From NCBI GenBank assembly GCA_023052935.1, contig CM041298.1:51163313-51227312 (forward strand): DNA of 64,000 nt, in the 5' to 3' direction. Source of the stretch: Piezodorus guildinii. Lineage: Eukaryota > Arthropoda > Insecta > Hemiptera > Pentatomidae. The translations under genes were made by a program, and so were the position numbers. The notes below the pieces were generated by a model. The model ran no database searches. It was not told the origin of the DNA and saw nothing but the letters and a program-made list of their open reading frames with translations. Shown one piece after another: positions 22,505 through 33,930 of the stretch; position 1 is the first letter of the stretch; each line of letters starts with the position of its first letter.

Positions 22505-23115
22505 AATGTGGTGCGAGCAACAGACGAAAATTGCATTAAAAAATATGTTTGCTCTTTTCACGTTTAGTTGATCATCAAATTCAAGTTACTTATATATTTC
22601 GTTGTTCTTTAGCTATGCCAATCAGATGATATTCTTATTTTTTTCGAATCTACTAAATTAAAGGTACTTTAGAGAAAGAAAATTTAAAATATCGGCAAAT
22701 AAGCCCCGTCAGACTGTTTTAATGAGAATGGAACCTATGTGATATTAAAGCTCATTAAATTTTACATCGATATAGCGAGTTTAACAAAAATCGTCAGAGT
22801 CGTTTTTGAGAAAATCGTAAAAAGATTCAAAATGCGTGATATAAAGTACCTCTTTTGGTTTGCCGATTTTTATAAAAAAAAAAGTTGTAACTTCTCGGGC
22901 GTATAGTTGACTTAAATATGAATTTTCATATTTCTAGATCTTTTCGTTTTGTGTTAGGCTTACCACACACGAAAAAACACACCGACACACAGACCTTTTT
23001 GCAGGACTTGGTTATTTGGACAAAATTTCCGTAGTAAACTTAAATTCGAAAATTCTCACGATCGCAATACTTTCCCATACTATATATTTCATCTATAGGG
23101 AAGTAAAAGTAAAAA
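22505..23115 (+). repeat. R870 interspersed repeat, internally deleted copy 4
   Basis: The left end (TGGTGCGAGCAACAGACG) joins directly to the middle of the repeat near GAAAATTGCATT, so the TTTCACTTAC and neighbouring 250 bp are missing. The rest is recognisable to the right end, where the terminal palindrome has been altered to ACTATATATTTCATCTATAG. Confidence 0.8.
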
Positions 23116-23221
23116 TAGAGTAATGAATAACCGCATCTCTTCCAAGGGACATAATGAACTTTTATATTTACTTCAAAACATTTATTTTTTGTTATTGATA
23201 AAATTTAAAAAATAAAATAAA

Positions 23222-23437
23222 ATACCTCTACAACCCATGAAGTGTTGGTTAGACTTAGGTCACGCTCAGCCGCCAAGTTTCAAGTCGCACAATATTTTGG
23301 TACCCACTTTATAGAGGCTAGTTATGCCCCAAAAAGATCTCCATACCTCAGGGTTGGATTCAGATCCATGTGCCGATGTTGGAAACCGGGACCTAGAGTA
23401 GACTAGTGCTCTACTCAATAGAACATGCCGCTCCCTA
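23222..23437 (-). mobile_element. tRNA-derived SINE, family S3, copy
   Basis: Has the S3 3' block (ACCTCTACAACCCATGAAG), body (CACGCTCAGCCGCCAAG, ACTTTATAGAGGCTAG) and, at the right on the minus strand, a degraded tRNA-like head ending GGGAGCGGCATGTTCTATTG. The frame at 23266-23493 is a shadow of this repeat. Confidence 0.75.
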
Positions 23438-25675
23438 TTGGTAAAATCAATGTATATAAACAATGAAACTCGATGTAGTTCTTGAGTTAACACGACTCTT
23501 TTAACTACACCTTAATTACATTTAAAAAAAACTACTTTTATGTTTACTCGCACAGATTCAAATATATTTTAAAGATGACATTACATGTAAATATGTTACA
23601 TTTTAGAATCATTTTAATGAGATTAAAATCAGTGTGCTGTATCTACAATTGTTTTACGAGCTTAAAAATTAGTCAATTTATTAAAAATAAACAGTTGGAA
23701 CTATCCCTTGCTTTTTTCTTATAACAGTTATTATTATATACTAAAAAAAATTCTGTACTTCTTCAACCCTTGAAGAAGTATATTTTATTATTTTATATTT
23801 TATGTTATATAATATTAGATATTAATCATATTATGTATGATTATAACTTGTGTTTCTAATAATAGGACTTATTCTTTCTCATACCAAGGTATATGAAATT
23901 TATATTGTGGGATGTAAGCTTTGACTAACTCTAAATAGTTACTGAATGAAAACATCGACAGCGTGCTGATCACATGAAAACTATAAACTAAGGACTTAAC
24001 ATGCTATAAAAACTAACGTATGTTTAGAGAAACTTCCGTTATGCGTAAACGAAAACAAAATCAGATATGGTTATGAGTTAAGGTCTAAAAACCAGTAATT
24101 TGTAGCAGTAGACGATATATTTCAAGTTCGAAGTTAGCGATAACAGAAGTAATAATAGAGGAGTTTATGTTAATGTTGTTACGTCGGTGAGTTTCGACCT
24201 TCAAAGTGGCGTGGAGGTGATAAACGCCTTATCACCGAGGTGAGGAAAGTAAAGTTGACGTTACGTGGAGCTAATAAACATTAGGTAATTCATAATTAGC
24301 AGTATATTGTGAAAAAGTAAGGCCAGCCAAAGCAACATTACACCAGCAATATTTCAGATTGCCAAAAATTGTCCAAAACATATAAAGAACCCGCAGATTT
24401 TCTCGCGAAGGTTTATTTTGTCTTTATTTAAATTTGCATAAATGCGTTTATGAGTAGTAATTATAGACCACATTTGATGGAGCAGTTGTTTGGAGATGTT
24501 GTAACAAAGAAACTACTAATAAAACACACTTATTTTATTTTTTCTTGCTGGTGTGTTTTCTTGGTGGCTGCACCCTCAACCAACTTCTCCACCATATAGT
24601 CAAAACGGTCAACAACTACTCCATTATTATAAGAAGTATAAATTTTCAAGAAATTACATTTATCAAAGTTATTTTCAAGTGAAAATATTCTCATTCGTTG
24701 GATGAATGTATATCAATCACATTTATGTTGCAAACGTGACTATGTACCACGATTACCTTACAGCTAAAATATATTGAGTAATTGTGGGCATGCCTACTTC
24801 TACTGGATCCCTATAATAAATTCAACAGAATAAAATGGCAACTTATTAGTCTAAAGCTAGAATTATGGTTGATGAGGAAATTTATTTTAAAGCAACTTAA
24901 CCTATTACTATAATTAATCTAATATAGCTATAAATATCTTGTTTCTAATATCGAGACACATTGAAAAAAAAAGAAAAATAATTACACCTCATTATCATTG
25001 TTTGCGGTTTGGCGAATTCGATTTGATAAATAATATTATTAAAATTAAAATTATAGAAGATTATTTTAACATATTGGACCCAATCTAGCGTTTGCAATTT
25101 TAATATAGTGTCAATTAGGTTTAAGAAAGAACTTTTTGTCCTATTTTGAATTTATCGCTTTGGGATTACCTATTTAGAGAGAAAGAGATGTTCAAAAGTT
25201 TATTGGCATATAACGACTTTCAATTAACGTGTACTACTTTTGTTGGATATAACCATTCCAATTATAGACGTATATATTACTATTATTATACGTCTATATT
25301 ACTACTCATATCTCAGAAATGATTTTTTGATGCCTTCATTAAAGAAAATTTGATTAATTTATAAGATAAACTTATTGGCAATGTATTGTACTCATAAGAT
25401 CCGTCGAGTGGTTGTTAGGAGTTGGAGAAAACCAAGAATTTCTACATCATTTAATAGATAAAGAAATAAACTATTTAAAATAGATTTTTTTAAATAATTT
25501 ATTTTCTTCCTATTTTCAGCTTGAGCAAGTCCTATTCTTTTTTTATAAATTTCATTAAGTATTTTATATTTTTTACTGTCACTTTTTATTATTTTAACAA
25601 CTTATACTCTTTACAATTATTTACTCAAGCTTTCAGATTTTTCGCTCATTTTCAAGACTTATTTTAAAGTTAATT
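23438..25675. other. Unassigned AT-rich DNA
   Basis: No gene, RNA or known repeat recognised in over 2 kb. One notable hairpin at about 25265-25297 pairs AGACGTATA with TATACGTCT. A purine-rich stretch at 24185-24260 is otherwise featureless. Confidence 0.45.
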
Positions 25676-25902
25676 AAGGTAATTTACACAAAGACAGTCC
25701 GTTTTTTTAAATATTTCCCTTTATTGAAGTATTCGCGTTGCATTCGGAGTCACAAGCACCATATTCATCGGTAAAACTTTTAAATAATTCAACGATCGTA
25801 AAAACAATAAACAATTTTTTATGTACAATAATATTAAAATAGAAATACAATTAAAATAGAAATATATAAAAAAAACGATCTGTCTTTGTGTAAATTACCT
25901 TT
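25676..25902. mobile_element. Small MITE (227 bp), family M2
   Basis: Inverted ends match perfectly over 22 bp (AAGGTAATTTACACAAAGAC and on), with the right end at 25881-25902; AGTCCG versus AGATCG then marks the inner limit. The interior is AT-rich and non-coding. Only one copy in the window, so mobility is inferred from structure. Confidence 0.7.
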
Positions 25903-26260
25903 CTTAAAGTATTGATAGTACTTTATTTATTGCAAAATAATATGTTATTTTAATTAATACTTACTAAAAAACTATGCAAAGAGGTAACCAACGAGGTAAA
26001 AACTATACGTACCTGTAAAAGAAAGAAAAAAAAATTAGTTTATTTATCAATTCACAGAAATTTACAACAGATAAACAACATATAGAATAGATAAATGTTT
26101 GATATGATGAATACGATATCAACAACTTGTGAAGAATCTACATTTAATTCTATTAGAACAGCAGTCCACTTGTGGCAGCAACTGCTTGCCACTCAGAGCC
26201 CGAATATATTCACCAATTAGGCTTCCAAGGCATTTGAGCATATTACATAATGTATCATTA
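25903..26260. other. Unassigned DNA
   Basis: Short AT-rich gap before the SINE dimer; nothing recognised. Confidence 0.45.
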
Positions 26261-26692
26261 AAAATCATGTGTAAGGTGGTCCCGAGCCTGTGCGATGTCA
26301 GGTACTCGTTAAAGATCCCTATCCTAATAAAACCTGGATAGGCAAAATTTAGGACTCCCGTATGATTAGCCACAAACAGCATAAAGAGACGTTAAATAAA
26401 CAAACATAGTGGTTAGCATAACAGCCTCCTATGCCAAAGTCACGGGTTCAAACCCGCAGGTGGTACTAGGATTTTTTAATGGGAGTAAAAAATCCTTAGT
26501 TATGCCGTCCTTCGGAGGGGACGTTAAAAGGTGGTCACGAGCTTGTGCGATGTCAGGTACTCGTTAAAGATCCCTATCCTAATAAAACCTGGATAGGACA
26601 AAATTTAGGACTCCCACTGTGGCATCGTCTGATTAGCCATAGTAGCATAAAGTGACGTTAAGTAAATAAATAAATAAAATAAAATCATGTGT
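26261..26692 (+). mobile_element. Dimeric SINE (family S1) with shared target duplication
   Basis: Two S1 units in tandem. The first, 26273-26407, lacks its head and begins at TAAGGTGGTCCCGAGCC. The second, from about 26408, starts inside the head (TAGTGGTTAGCATAAC) and is complete through the B box GGTTCAAACCC to the tail. A single perfect 12-bp direct repeat, AAAATCATGTGT, brackets both (26261-26272 and 26681-26692). There is no duplication between the units, so the dimer inserted as one RNA-derived unit. Frames at 26119-26382 are shadows. Confidence 0.85.
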
Positions 26693-26865
26693 CAGTAAAC
26701 TTTTAGGAATTACCATGAATTTTCATCCATTACCATGAATTCCTTAGAATGAAATACTAAGGAATAATAATCACTTAGTATATCATATTTATTCTTATAG
26801 AAAATTAGAAGTATTATCTACTGAAACATCTATTTTCATGGAATGATCTAAAAGTAAAAATAAGG
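26693..26865. other. Unassigned AT-rich DNA
   Basis: Includes a direct repeat of AATTACCATGAATT-like units (26715-26750). No gene. Confidence 0.4.
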
Positions 26866-26867
26866 AA

Positions 26868-27083
26868 TAACAATGTTAGTTCATGGATTTATAACAACTT
26901 TCCATTTATTTTAACGACCTTGGTACGCACTATTTGTTTCTAAAATCTTGAGTATAGTATAGGAGAATAAAACCTGTACGATGCTGTACGATGGCAACAC
27001 TGAATCACAGTAACCTATCTCATTAAAATATTGCAAATAACATAAGTTCATCGGTTTATAACGCCATTCTGTTAACTAGTACA

Positions 27084-27116
<33 letters not shown>

Positions 27117-27330
27117 ATATTAACTATTCTAAAATCTTGCGATTTCCAACGGTATGTTATACTATTAACATTTTGATTATAGAAAATTTAATTTTCCCTT
27201 AAGTAAAAACGCAAAAATAATGTATTTTACTTAGAAACCTTCAGGAAGGAATATCCTAAATAAAAGGGCAAAATCAAAATCCGTCTCGTAATTCAGAAGG
27301 AGTTCATAGAAACCAAGAATCGCGACATAC
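26868..27330 (+). repeat. Unnamed repeat family R440, copy 1
   Basis: Shares ordered blocks with 39540-40025 and, in part, with 38470-38600: a CATGGATTTATAACAAC-type start, a TGTACGATGCTGTACGATGG block with GGCAACACTGAATCAC, GCATATTAACTATTCTAAAA, then TAATGTATTTTACT and AAATCCGTCTCGTAATTC. A 29-T run sits at 27086-27114. No coding capacity seen. Confidence 0.7.
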
Positions 27331-27631
27331 ATTTATTATTTCGAAAAAGTTCATTTGAAATATAAAATAGTAATAAATCGAATTATAAAGGGATCTTTTG
27401 ATATAAAAAACAAATGAACTGAACTAATTTCGATTTTTTGAAAAGTGTATATTTATTTTTCTGCCGATGATTAAATAATTAGACGTTTTATAACAAATAT
27501 AATATTTTCTTGCTAAGTCAGGGTGTCTAGCAAATCAACTCAAAGAGATTACCTGACTTTTCATATTGTAAGAAGTCTTTTACTTGGCGAAATCTCGGTG
27601 AAAATCGACATAGCAAAGAATAATTAGAATT

Positions 27632-28065
27632 TTTTTTTTTCTCTACCCTTGAGGGTCATTGGCATGATCGAAATAATTATATTCTATGGTAGAATCCTAT
27701 TATTTTCGTGAATTCTATTAATTTGTTAATGCTTTCTTTCTCATCTTTAAGTATTTCTTTCATGTCTTTCTTTAGATTCAATCCTTTTCTTGACTGCTCA
27801 TAAAGCTGGCACTCAATTAGCATGTGTTCTACAGTTAGAGGAGAATTGTTGCATTTTTCGCAGGTTGGCGCTTCCAGGCGTCTCAAGAGGTAACCATGCG
27901 TAAATTGGCAGTGCCCAATTCTTAGCCTGCATACAACAATTTCCTCTCTCCTTGAAGATCTTGCACTAGTTCTCCATTTCTGACAGTCGGATTTAATTGT
28001 TCTCAATTTTGATATCTTTTCTCTCCAACCATCCTCCCACTCTTTCAGAATTAATATGGTATAAT
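27632..28065 (-). mobile_element. 5'-truncated LINE with RNase H-like C-terminus
   Basis: Minus strand. The 3' end has a short untranslated segment and an A tail (T-run at 27632-27641 on the plus strand). Possible target duplication AGAATT near both ends. The open coding end is described next. Confidence 0.7.
27677..28060 (-). pseudogene. LINE ORF2 C-terminus (zinc-finger-like tail)
   Basis: Continuous minus-strand frame to a stop at the left. It starts upstream of the ATG at 28006 with a WEDGWREK segment. It then reads REEIVVCRLRIGHCQFTHGY and continues through LLRRLEAP to CEKCNNSPLTVEHMLIEC. The last motif is the conserved end of the RNase H region in Jockey/R1/I-group LINEs, where C-x2-C, T-V-x-H and E-C are typical. 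The reverse transcriptase is missing, so the copy is dead, but this stretch has no stop or shift and looks fairly young. Confidence 0.85.
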
Positions 28066-28755
28066 TATGAAAAATATATATAATGACTAATTACTTTATG
28101 ATAAGATTCAACTATATCTACCCGACACCAGTTAAAATTGTAATTGTTTAAGTTAACTTACCAATGAATTATGATGAACTTGGAAACTGCAGTAAGTAAT
28201 AATCAATATTTACAAATCTGATTTGTAAATCATTTATTTACAATTAATATATCTTATATAAACTTTAAGATCTTTAATGTATGAATCAATAAGTAGGCAT
28301 ATTGGAATTTTTGTCTGAGTAAAGAAGAAATGATGTCTAAGGACCATTTTCCCTGACCAAAGAACAAATTTCCAGACTTTTTCATATGTTTTTAAAATCC
28401 CTGACTTTTCCCGGTTTTCACGATTTTCCCTGTTGCTAGGCATCCTATAAGTGCACTTTTCGTTACGATCAACTCATAATCTCAAAGGGATACACTTTTA
28501 ATTGTTCAAACTGAACTTATTGTTACATAAATGACATTACACTCTACATTGCACTCGTGCGAAGCAAGGATGGATCGATAGTTTTAGATACAGAGAGGAT
28601 ATATAACCATACATGAAGTTGTTCAATGACTAAGGTCATGTTTTCGTGGTAATAATAGGCCTATTTAATTTCAGAAAATAATTGTAGTAACACCAGAAGC
28701 TAAAGAAAGAATTAGGGAATTACATGACGGGTCGGGTTTTAGTTAATTGTTATTT
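28066..28755. other. Unassigned AT-rich DNA
   Basis: The minus-strand frame at 28234-28443 has no recognisable domain. Nothing else found. Confidence 0.45.
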
Positions 28756-28757
28756 TT

Positions 28758-29030
28758 GACAGGCGTAGCTGTTACCTGACGAACGAAGGAAAGAGTGTTC
28801 CAGAGCCGTGCCCTGAATACGCATAGGTCAGGAGCAAAGACTGCTTTCGCTGCTCGTTAAGGAATTCAGCAATCGTCGGTATGGCTCTGTGCTGAACAGG
28901 TTCCTCGGGGGAAGATCCGTGCACAGAAAAGGAGTTGGAAGGGTGGCAGGTTATAAAACCAAGGTCCGCTTAGATTATGTCTCCAAAATAGTACAACAGA
29001 ATATGGAGTTCATCCACGATACTTTAGTTT
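28758..29030 (-). pseudogene. Possible LINE C-terminal remnant
   Basis: The minus strand can be read as a short segment with VFRARLWNTLS near 28790-28830. This resembles the A-x-x-L-W-N-S-L-P motif of LINE protein tails. The neighbouring frames are broken, and the plus frame 28889-29185 has no known motif. A weak call. Confidence 0.25.
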
Positions 29031-31155
29031 ATGTTATCATGGTTTTCTGCCTAATATCTCTTACATTTTTCTCCCATCCCGGGTCTATTCTGTTTCCAGG
29101 CCTTTGGCAATATATCGGTAGCTTTTACTATATGATGAAACGGCTACTACGAATAACTTTTATAAACAAATCAAATTACACCTAAGTTGTATCTATTGTA
29201 ATTTGAAGACTGCAGCCGTGAAATTCTTGGCCTTTTTTCAAAATTGTTTGAATCAAATTCTGTCTTACGTTCCTCCTCCTCCACATGTATTCGCAAAGGT
29301 CTGTGAGGGCCCGAAGCGTTTCAAAGTGCGCGCAATAACTGATAGTAAATAGGTATCTTCATTGTATTTTCTAAATTTTAGTAATTCGCCGAGAACAACT
29401 TGTTATAATTGGTACAAATACATTTTAACAAATATATAATAATTGTATATCAAAACTTCTGATTATTCCAATGTCATAACCCCCCCTTTTTTTTACTAAA
29501 GAACATGATTTTTAGCAATACGTTTCAAGTTAGATGTAACCAATAAACACTTAGTGAGTAGAGTTAGACACCAAAATATCAAATATGCTTTCGCCAAAAA
29601 CTTATGACGAAATCCTGACCAAAATTGACTACCAAAGTTTTTTTTTTTTCAAAAGCCATATATTGGTATTTTTCCGCCTGCCTGGTCTGGTTATACACGC
29701 TTCTGTATCAAAATATTATGAATCTGTGTCCCCCTCCGACCCTTTCACAAAGCAAGGCCAGTACTATCAATGGTTTTAATTGGATCGTTAATGTAATTTT
29801 CATATTTATGAGACAGAGGAATCTTTGCTACCATCTTATAAACAAGAAAGACGTTTGTTTCTTTTAATCTCTTTATAATTAGTGGAATCCAGCTTGGTGA
29901 TGTACATCCCAAAATCGGACAATGATGAGTAATTTACTATTCATAGAAGAAAAACAAATTCGAAAGTATGCTAGATTAGAGAAAGATACGAAGTGACCAA
30001 CAAACTATTAGCGGAGAGTAAAATTAAGCTTCTAATAGGAGCCCAATATTCCGACGAAGCTTACTTAGGTACTTATTAAGCCCACTTACATGCAGTACTT
30101 AACTATTAGCCATGATAGGCTTTAGCTACACCAGCCTCATTGAGCACGCAGTGAAAGTAAATTACTACCGCCTACACAGGAAGCTCGTTTCGGTTTTAGA
30201 AAAAATATTCATCAGGCCATTCTAAACGTGCTTTCTCTCCTGAAGCATCCCACACGACTTCCACCACTGCAATGCTCGTCTTCTTCAGCAAGTGTTAAAA
30301 CTCGTTCCTTGTATTTTTTAAAAATGTAATATAATTTTGAATACTTATAATTTATTTGACGATTTTAGTGTGCATAAATAATTATTGAGACAGCTAATTC
30401 TGAGTCGAAAAAGACTTGATAATCCCGATGAATATCACTACAAGAGCTAGGTATAGCACTGAATATAATGTTCATTTCTGAGCTCCTTCACTTATTTGTA
30501 TGTATAAATATGTGTTCTAATGTTTTGTAGCTATACGTCTAGTCTTCTCTTTATTGTATTTCGGCGTTCTTGGGGTCTTAAGGAAGAGTGGGGTGTTATC
30601 TTCCCATGCGTATAAAATGCCATTGAGTCATCTTGCTAAGCATTTAATGTAAAATAAAAATAAACACATGACAAACGTGTAGCAGCAAAAAATAAATAAA
30701 TAAAACCTTTGCGAGACCTCTGAATTTTTTTTTTAAACCGTCAATGATTTTTAAAAAAAATTAAATGGGAATAAGCGAAAATTTATTTTTCTTCGGTTCA
30801 ACCCAAAACACATATGTAAGGGTTTTTTATAATGCTAAAGAAAGTCTTACGATTGTTTAGCACACTTGTATTTATACCTAAGAACTTCCTTACAACAATA
30901 CTTTTTGTTTAAAAATGACTTAATACTTATGCTGGAGTTCTGACTATGGTGGCTATGGCGCTCTCTATCACCTTCAGAACGACTGCTCACCAGTGTGGCA
31001 GCTGAGAGAGAGGCGCTGGGATCTGTCGGATTCTGCTTCTGCCCCCACAAATGGGAATAAAAGTATTCCCAAACAGATTGTAAATATTGTATATAGGTAT
31101 GATTTGGTTCATGGTTTGTTCATTTATTTATTAACCTTGTATTTATTTATTTATA
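29031..31155. other. Unassigned AT-rich DNA
   Basis: Frames at 29585-29867, 30847-31050 and 30993-31214 show no domain. A run of C then T lies at 29480-29495. No gene or known repeat over about 2 kb. Confidence 0.45.
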
Positions 31156-31171
31156 TATTTTGTTATTATAT

Positions 31172-31473
31172 GAAAAATAGAACCTGTATCTATACAACCC
31201 ATGAAGGGTCTTAGGCTCAGTACATATAGAGATTTGTACTGTTTCTAGGCCAACGGCAGTGCAATGAGCTGATGAGACCTTAATCACGCTCAGCTGTCAG
31301 GTTTTCCCCCAATTTTTTTTAACCCACTTTAAAGAGGCTAGGTCTCCAGATCCTAGGGTCACCCTCCGACTGAACTAACAGAATGAATAATATTTTGTCA
31401 CAGCCGGGATTCTAACCCAGGACCCAGAGAACAGTAGACTGGTGCTCTATTCACTAGACCACGCCGCTCTCCC
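31172..31473 (-). mobile_element. tRNA-derived SINE, family S3, reference copy
   Basis: On the minus strand the head starts GGGAGAGCGGCGTGGTC with an A box (TGGTCTAGTGA, about 31451-31461) and B box (GGTTAGAATCCC, about 31405-31417). A body with GCCAACGGCAGTGCAATGA and a CCTTCATGGGTTG 3' block follow. Flanked by a 15-16 bp target duplication (TATTTTGTTA, then T or C, then TATA) with one mismatch, at 31156-31171 and 31474-31489. Confidence 0.85.
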
Positions 31474-31489
31474 TATTTTGTTACTATAT

Positions 31490-31957
31490 ACATTTATTGT
31501 ATTTTACTTTTTTAAGGTAACTTGGCTTTACTATTGTTAATCTTTAAATATTGTATGAATATGATCTTATAGCATTATTATCATTATTGTACAATTGAAA
31601 CAAATTATTCAAACATATTTGAATAAAAAATGTCAATTAAAAAAACAAAACTGCTTTAATAATCATTTCATTTTAAATTGGATAACTTTAAAAAGACCAT
31701 TTTTATATCATAAATAATATTTTTGGTTACTACTAATTATACTTTCAAACCTGCGTTTTTACGTTAAATTTTAATTCACTGCGACATCCTTAGTAAGACC
31801 ATATAATTATAAAGCGTTCTTTTTCCTTATATAAATACACTATTTATTTCTAGTTATTACTATTTCATTAGAACGATAAACGTTTGCGAAGATAGGGATA
31901 ACTGATAGCGACGCAATAAATTGATCGAATCAACTCGAAGAAGCCCAATAAAGAGGG
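31490..31957. other. Unassigned AT-rich DNA
   Basis: Nothing recognised. Confidence 0.45.
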
Positions 31958-32215
31958 TGAATGTTCAGCAGAGTGTGCGAGGTCAGGACCCGCGGAGTGG
32001 AAGAGTATTCGTCGGTTCGCGGTTCACTGGTCCGGGTTCGATTCCACAAAGAAGCCGCTTTAATACACAACGCCCAAGCCAAAGGAAACCGAACTGCTCA
32101 CCCAAAAAGTTCGCCAATCCTTTCTAGTTCGTCCTTCCTCAGTTACTGCTGAATCTTCTGGGTCAATGGACTTATATAATCGGAAAACTATCGGGTCACA
32201 ATAAAATAAAATAAA
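31958..32215 (+). mobile_element. tRNA-derived SINE, family S4
   Basis: Contains a polymerase III B box (GGTTCGATTCC, 32035-32045), preceded at tRNA-like spacing by GGAGTGGAAGAGTATTCG, and a 3' tail of AATAAAATAAAATAAA. Only one copy in the window. The frames at 31921-32152 are a by-product of its higher GC content. Confidence 0.6.
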
Positions 32216-32339
32216 TATACAACGTGTCAACATATGTTGTTGTTATTTCATCAACCTTCGTAACACCGGTAGCAAGCCTTATTTAGTAATATTTTTTAAT
32301 TTATATTTCCTGCACTGACTAAAACTACATGAAGTAAAT

Positions 32340-32680
32340 ATATTGATCCACAAGTGGTAAAATTTCCAATAACAATACTAAATTAGAAGTCCCTTGGCCA
32401 TCTTCTTTTCTCAGGAGGGAATTTTGGAACTTGTGAATTAGATAGAGGGAGTATGTATTGGAACGATAGGCAAACTGTTTGTTTCCAATTTTTGCAGCAA
32501 TATATGCACTAATAATCCATAAGAAAAGTGATTTACTTCAAGCAAATTTTTAAATTGGATGAGGAGGTGGAACTGCAAAGTTCAGTGTAGCTGGGAATAT
32601 TCAACAGAATATTTATAGTTTGTCAGTTGTACATTATTAGATGACCAGCAAATAATGATAAAATGTATTAAAATTTTTTT
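32340..32680 (-). pseudogene. Jockey-type LINE 3' fragment, decayed
   Basis: Minus-strand similarity to the 3' end of the Jockey copies. It has CTGAGAAAAGAAGATGGCCA at the coding end and scattered pieces upstream. No open frame remains. Confidence 0.5.
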
Positions 32681-32734
32681 ATAATATACGCAAATCAATG
32701 CGAAGCTTAAATCGTTATGTTAAAACTCGGCAGA

Positions 32735-33055
32735 TGCTCCTCAAGAATTATTAAAAGGAGTAAAAAATCCTTGCTTATACATTAGTATCTCTTCAATCAG
32801 CTATACTTGACCAATCGCACATGACCCGGTTTCACGAATATCAACAAACATAATTTTAGAATTGACTAGCATGACAGCTAGTAGATGGCCCTCAGATGTT
32901 TTAAAGAGAATAAAACGTTATTGGTTATTTCCTCCTTCAGAGAAGATGTAAAATGGTGATCCACAACTAAATAAAGACAAAATTTAGGACTCTCGCTACT
33001 GCATCGTGCGATTAACCAAAGTAGAATGAAGTGGCGTCAGATGAATAAAAGAAAT
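32735..33055 (+). mobile_element. SINE family S1, decayed copy or copies
   Basis: Separate S1 blocks: AGGAGTAAAAAATCCTTG (about 32756), then a second set beginning TGACTAGCATGACAGCTAG near 32864. It runs through TCCTTCAGAG and AAAATTTAGGACTCTCGC to GATTAACCAAAGTAGAATGA with a GAATAAAAGAAA tail. Either one disrupted copy or two. Confidence 0.6.
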
Positions 33056-33299
33056 TTCTGTAATTGACTTTACCAAGATTTGTTATATGGGTGCGGAAGA
33101 TTGATCTTTGAGGAGTAGGAGAGACAAATAGGATTGGTTGTGGTTAAGGATGATTGGAAGAAATTCCTAAGTATGGTAAGGGACTTTTCAAAGCTGAGAT
33201 CGGTTGGTTGAGATTTTGTGTCTACGTTATGTACAAATTAACGAATGAACGAACGAGGAATGAGGATCTCAGGGATATAGGAAGACACCAATTAGTTAT

Positions 33300-33930
33300 T
33301 TTTTTAGTAAATTAGGATAAAGCCACCCTTGACCAGAATAATTCGGATCATCTGAAGAGGCTTTTAAGAAATCTTTTAAAGAGGATCCTTCATGTACTGT
33401 AATCCTAATGGGGGTGCATGAGTAAGGACACTAAAAGATGAAGAGTATTCTAAGAAAAGAGTCACCGAAACGTAGGAACTGTTTGAGGATAGAGATGGAT
33501 TATTATTTATTTATTTACGTCACTTTATGCTACTATGGCTAATCGGACGATGCTACAGTGGGAGTCCTAAATTTTGCCTATCCAGGTTTTATTAGGATAG
33601 GGATCTTTAACGAGTACCTGACATCGCACAGGCTCGGGACCACCTTTTAACGTCCCCTCCGAAGGACGGCGTAACTAAGGATTTTTTACTCCCATTAAAA
33701 AATCCTAGGACCACCTGCGGATTTGAACCCGTGACCTTTGGCATGGGAGGCTGTTACGCTAGCCACCCAGCTACAAGTGATCCCTATAGAGATGGATTGT
33801 CTGGTACTTTATGCATACTCAAGGTTAAGGTTTGATCAAAGATAACCCCTAGGTTTTTTATTGAGTTTTGGAACTGGATAGAAATTTTATTGAGGAATAG
33901 TAATGCGTCATTAACACCTTTATAGTATAG
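33300..33930 (-). pseudogene. CR1/L2-like LINE fragment split by a SINE
   Basis: Outside the SINE at 33502-33785, the minus strand reads FQNSIKNLGVIFDQTLTLS at about 33800-33880. This is the V-K-N-L-G-V-x-x-D-x-x-L motif of CR1/L2-like reverse transcriptases. Degraded continuation on the other side of the SINE reads LVSLLMHPH, then DYST, like the SFV-x-S-x-x-D-Y-C-N segment. Stops throughout. Confidence 0.6.
33502..33785 (-). mobile_element. tRNA-derived SINE, family S1, full-length
   Basis: Minus strand, nearly identical to the copy at 48856. Bracketed by a perfect 13-bp direct repeat ATAGAGATGGATT (33489-33501 and 33786-33798). It is nested in a decayed LINE, so it is the younger insertion. 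Confidence 0.93.
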
